From contig NZ_DJJS01000008.1 of the NCBI RefSeq assembly GCF_002434265.1, positions 355,667-419,666 on the forward strand: 64,000 nucleotides of DNA. Direction: 5' to 3'. This document shows positions 61,167 through 64,000 of the stretch, in pieces (position 1 is the first letter of the stretch; each line of letters begins with the position of its first letter). Made by a program: the position numbers and the translations under genes. The notes below the pieces were generated by a model. It made no database searches, had not been told where the DNA came from, and worked only from the letters and a program-made list of their open reading frames with translations. The DNA comes from Pseudomonas sp. UBA6562 (GTDB taxonomy: Bacteria; Pseudomonadota; Gammaproteobacteria; Pseudomonadales; Pseudomonadaceae).

Positions 61167-64000
61167 ATGCCCAACTCCGCTGATAGCCTCACGCGCCTGC
61201 CGCGCATCCCCGCCATCGATCCACAGGCCTCGGAGCAAGCCTGGCAGAACGCTCCGCAATTGCTCGCCGCGCTCAACGGCGCGCATCTGGGCGCCTGGCT
61301 GTGGGACATCGACAGCGGCCGTGTGAGCTGGTCGCGCGGCACCCATGCGCTGTTCGGCTTCGATCCGCAATGCGCCCTGCCCGACGACATCGATTATCTC
61401 GACCTACTGCCCGAAGAAGGCCGCGAGCGCGCCCGCCTGGCGTTCCAGGCCGTGCTCGACGGCCAACCGGTGCGCCAGGCCATGCGCCATCGCATCCGCT
61501 GGCCCGATGGCAGCCTGCACTGGCTGGAAATCAACGGCAGCCTGACGCTGGACGGCGACGGGCGGCGGCAGATGATCGGCGTGGTGCGTGAAGTCACCCG
61601 CCAGCGCGAGCGCGAAAGCGCGCTGACGAATTCGGAAAAGCGCTTCGCCACGCTGTTTCAGCTCAGCCCGGACGTCATCCTGCTCAGCCGCCGCCACGAC
61701 GGCATGATCTTCGAGGTCAACCAGCACTTCGAACACACCCTGGGCTGGCCGAGCGCCCAGGTCATAGGCAGAACCACGCTGGAGGTGGGTCTATGGGTGG
61801 ACCTGCGGCACCGCTTGCAAATACTGGAAGCCACGCGCAACAACAGTGGCCCGGTGACCCTCGAGGTGCAGTTCCGGGCCATGGACGGCCAGGTCCACGA
61901 TGGCATTCTCTCGACCCAAAGCATCGAGCTCGAAGGCGTCACGCACCTGATCAGCACCTTCGTCGACACCAGCGAACGCAAACGCGGCGAACAGGCCTTG
62001 CTGGACAGTCAGGAACGGCTCGACCTGGCACTGGACTCGGCACAGTTGGGCACCTGGGACTGGCACATACCCAGCGGCCTGCTGTATGGCTCGGCACGTG
62101 CGGCGCAGTTGCACGGGCTCGATCCGGTGCCTTTCCACGAGTCGTTCGAAGCTTTTTTCGAAGGCGTATCCGAGCCTGAGCGCACGGAGATGCGCAAGGC
62201 CTACCGCAGCCTGCGCGAAGGGCCGGCCGGCAATTACCAGATCACTTACCGCGTGCAACCCCCGCACGGCGCGTCGCGTTACATCGAAAGCCGCGCGCGG
62301 CTGTATCGCGACGACCAGGGCCAGCCGCTGCGCATGGCCGGCACCCTGCTCGACATCACCGAACAGGTGGAGCGCGAGCAGCGCCTGAGCGCTTCGGAGG
62401 AAAAATTCGCCAGCCTGTTCCTGGTCAGTCCCGATCCGATCTGCGTCACCCGCCAAGACACGGGCCAGTTCGTCGAAATCAACCCGGCCTTCACGCAGAC
62501 GTTCGGCTGGTCCGCCGACCAGGTGATCGGCCGCACCTGCGAACAACTCGATCTGTGGGTGGGTGCGGCGCAGCGCATCGAGCACCGCGAGCGAGCGCTG
62601 CTGGGCGAGAAGCTGGACAACGTCGCCGTGCAGGTGCACCACCGCGATGGCACTGCGCTGACCTGCGTGATTTCCAGCCGCTCGATCCTTGTTGGCGACC
62701 AACCCTGCCGTGTGACCACCCTACGCGACATCACTCAACAGCAGCGCGCCGAGGCAGCGCTCAAGGCCAGCGAAGAAAAGTTCGCCAAGGCCTTCCACTC
62801 CAGCCCTGACGCCATCACCATCACCGAATTCGCCACGGGCCGCTACGTCGAGATCAACGACGGATTCTGCCGCCTGACCGGCTATAGTGCCTACGAAGTG
62901 CTCGGTCGCACTGCGCGCGACCTGGGTATCTGGGCCGATGACGAGCAGCGTGCCGGGTTGATCGCCGAGGTGAGGACCAAGGGCCGGGCGCTCAATCGGG
63001 AAATGTTGGCGCGCAGCAAACGCGGCGACATCCTCAATGTGGAAGTGTCGGTGGAGCCGATCACGCTCAACGACGTCGAATGCCTGTTGCTGACCGCACG
63101 CGACGTCAGCCTGCTGCGCGAGGCGCAGGCGCAGATCCGCCACCTCGCCTACCACGACCCTTTGACCAACCTGCCCAACCGCGCCCTGCTGATGGATCGG
63201 CTCAGCCAGCAGATCGTCTGGCTGCGCCAGCGCGACCTGAGAGGCGCCCTGCTGTTTCTCGACCTCGACCACTTCAAGCACATCAACGACTCCCTGGGCC
63301 ACCCGGTGGGCGATGCGGTGCTCAAGATCATCACCGCTCGCCTGGAAGCCAGTGTGCGCCAGCACGACACGGTCGCACGCCTCGGCGGCGACGAGTTCGT
63401 GGTACTGATCAGCGGACTGCAAGGCTGTCGCGAGACGGTCGAGCGCACCGTCCGAGAGTTGGCCGACACCTTGAGGGGTCTGCTCGCCGAGCCAATGTCG
63501 CTCCAAGGCCAGTGCTTGCAGGTGACGCCCAGCATCGGTGTGGCGCTGATACCCGACCATGGCACGACGCCTGCCGACTTGCTCAAACGCGCGGACATCG
63601 CCCTCTATCGCGCCAAGGATTTCGGACGCAACACCACGCAGCTCTTCCACGACACCATGCAAAAGGCCGCCAGCGAGCGCTTGCGCATGGAAAACGAACT
63701 GCGCGCGGCGTTGGCCCGGGATGAGCTGGCGCTGCACTACCAGCCCCAGGTCGATGCGCGCGTACAGCGCATCATCGGCGCTGAAGTGCTGCTGCGCTGG
63801 CATCACCCGCAACTGGGCCAGCAATCGCCGGGGCAGTTCATTCAGGTGCTCGAAGAGAGCGGGCTGATCGTCGAGGTGGGCCACTGGATTCTCGATCAGG
63901 CCTGCGCGGCCTGCGCCGCTCTGGTCGAAGGCGGCCTGGTCGATGCGCAGACGTTCAGCCTGTGCGTGAACATCAGCCCGCGGCAATTCCGCCAAAGCGA
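61167..64000 (+). CDS. PAS-GGDEF-EAL c-di-GMP signalling protein (3' partial)
   Basis: The frame is open to the window end (at least 944 residues). There are several PAS/PAC units in a row (for example FATLFQLSPDVILLSRR, FASLFLVSPDPICVTRQ, FAKAFHSSPDAITITEF), then a GGDEF domain with intact RLGGDEFVVL and the inhibitory RxxD (RQHD) five residues before it. An EAL domain begins with LALHYQPQVD, where the signature reads EVL. It has no signal or TM in the visible part, so it is a cytoplasmic sensor. An in-frame ATG at 61140 is an alternative start. Confidence 0.92.
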   Translation, partial: MPNSADSLTRLPRIPAIDPQASEQAWQNAPQLLAALNGAHLGAWLWDIDSGRVSWSRGTHALFGFDPQCALPDDIDYLDLLPEEGRERARLAFQAVLDGQPVRQAMRHRIRWPDGSLHWLEINGSLTLDGDGRRQMIGVVREVTRQRERESALTNSEKRFATLFQLSPDVILLSRRHDGMIFEVNQHFEHTLGWPSAQVIGRTTLEVGLWVDLRHRLQILEATRNNSGPVTLEVQFRAMDGQVHDGILSTQSIELEGVTHLISTFVDTSERKRGEQALLDSQERLDLALDSAQLGTWDWHIPSGLLYGSARAAQLHGLDPVPFHESFEAFFEGVSEPERTEMRKAYRSLREGPAGNYQITYRVQPPHGASRYIESRARLYRDDQGQPLRMAGTLLDITEQVEREQRLSASEEKFASLFLVSPDPICVTRQDTGQFVEINPAFTQTFGWSADQVIGRTCEQLDLWVGAAQRIEHRERALLGEKLDNVAVQVHHRDGTALTCVISSRSILVGDQPCRVTTLRDITQQQRAEAALKASEEKFAKAFHSSPDAITITEFATGRYVEINDGFCRLTGYSAYEVLGRTARDLGIWADDEQRAGLIAEVRTKGRALNREMLARSKRGDILNVEVSVEPITLNDVECLLLTARDVSLLREAQAQIRHLAYHDPLTNLPNRALLMDRLSQQIVWLRQRDLRGALLFLDLDHFKHINDSLGHPVGDAVLKIITARLEASVRQHDTVARLGGDEFVVLISGLQGCRETVERTVRELADTLRGLLAEPMSLQGQCLQVTPSIGVALIPDHGTTPADLLKRADIALYRAKDFGRNTTQLFHDTMQKAASERLRMENELRAALARDELALHYQPQVDARVQRIIGAEVLLRWHHPQLGQQSPGQFIQVLEESGLIVEVGHWILDQACAACAALVEGGLVDAQTFSLCVNISPRQFRQS

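Noticed and set aside
62721..63995. Long minus-strand frame at the right end
   Set aside because: It is antisense to the GGDEF/EAL gene, whose motifs are unmistakable.

Overview
The window is chromosomal DNA of a high-GC Pseudomonas, most likely of the P. putida group. The evidence is the gene content and order: leuCD-leuB-asd-usg-fimV-truA-trpF-accD-folC-dedD-cvpA-purF-metZ, then a cluster of tRNA-Asp and tRNA-Val genes. REP-type repeats of the form GGAGCGGNTTTAGCCGCGATGGG and Pseudomonas-typical small protein families (DUF5629, DUF2242, DUF1315) agree. Species identity is inferred; no search was run.

Layout. 1-2650: the 3' end of a bat operon (a VWA/TPR protein and BatD). 2657-8357: an accessory segment with a ~1443-residue LRR protein that ends in a NEL-type E3 ubiquitin-ligase domain, then a small gene behind a strongly folded leader, then a hairpin-rich repeat. 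8358-13237: sbcD-sbcC. 13478-18431: a periplasmic lactonase-like protein, a DUF5629 gene and a YCF48/RND exporter pair. 18689-20815: a GFA protein and an isochorismatase-like hydrolase divergent from a GlxA-type regulator. 20893-27557: pepN, DUF2797, yeaC, then a rhomboid protease, a PPP-type phosphatase and nadK with overlapping ends. 27620-30317: DUF1853, cytochrome b561 and a D-cysteine desulfhydrase/ACC-deaminase-like enzyme. 30400-35768: an iron-uptake locus (TonB-dependent siderophore receptor, two-component system, periplasmic esterase). 36007-41573: FadH-type dienoyl-CoA reductase, a degenerate nitrilase-fold protein, an AraC regulator, a 28-residue acidic protein and a DUF2242 lipoprotein. 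41688-42423: three tRNA-Asp and one tRNA-Val behind a strong sigma70 promoter. 42715-60095: a long minus-strand biosynthetic block (SDR, metZ, purF, cvpA, dedD, folC, accD, trpF, truA, fimV, usg, asd, leuB, leuD, leuC). 60230-64000: a LysR regulator divergent from leuC, then a PAS-GGDEF-EAL protein cut by the window end.

How the genes work together. SbcCD is a DNA-end nuclease made from two coupled genes. The receptor, two-component pair and esterase look like a ferric-siderophore import and hydrolysis unit resembling pfeRS-A-E, but with a different receptor class. The right-hand block covers leucine, aspartate-family, methionine, purine, folate, tryptophan and fatty-acid precursor synthesis.

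Most unusual signals: (1) a multibranched RNA-like leader (7426-7507) plus a second hairpin immediately before the ribosome-binding site of a small unknown gene; (2) the NEL-ligase effector-like protein with an intact Cys-x-Asp site; (3) two enzyme-fold proteins that have lost catalytic residues (nitrilase-like at 38318, Asd paralog at 54368); (4) DUF2797 and DUF1853 proteins whose motifs suggest GIY-YIG-like and PD-(D/E)xK-like nuclease folds; (5) a near-perfect 27-bp palindrome between leuD and leuB.
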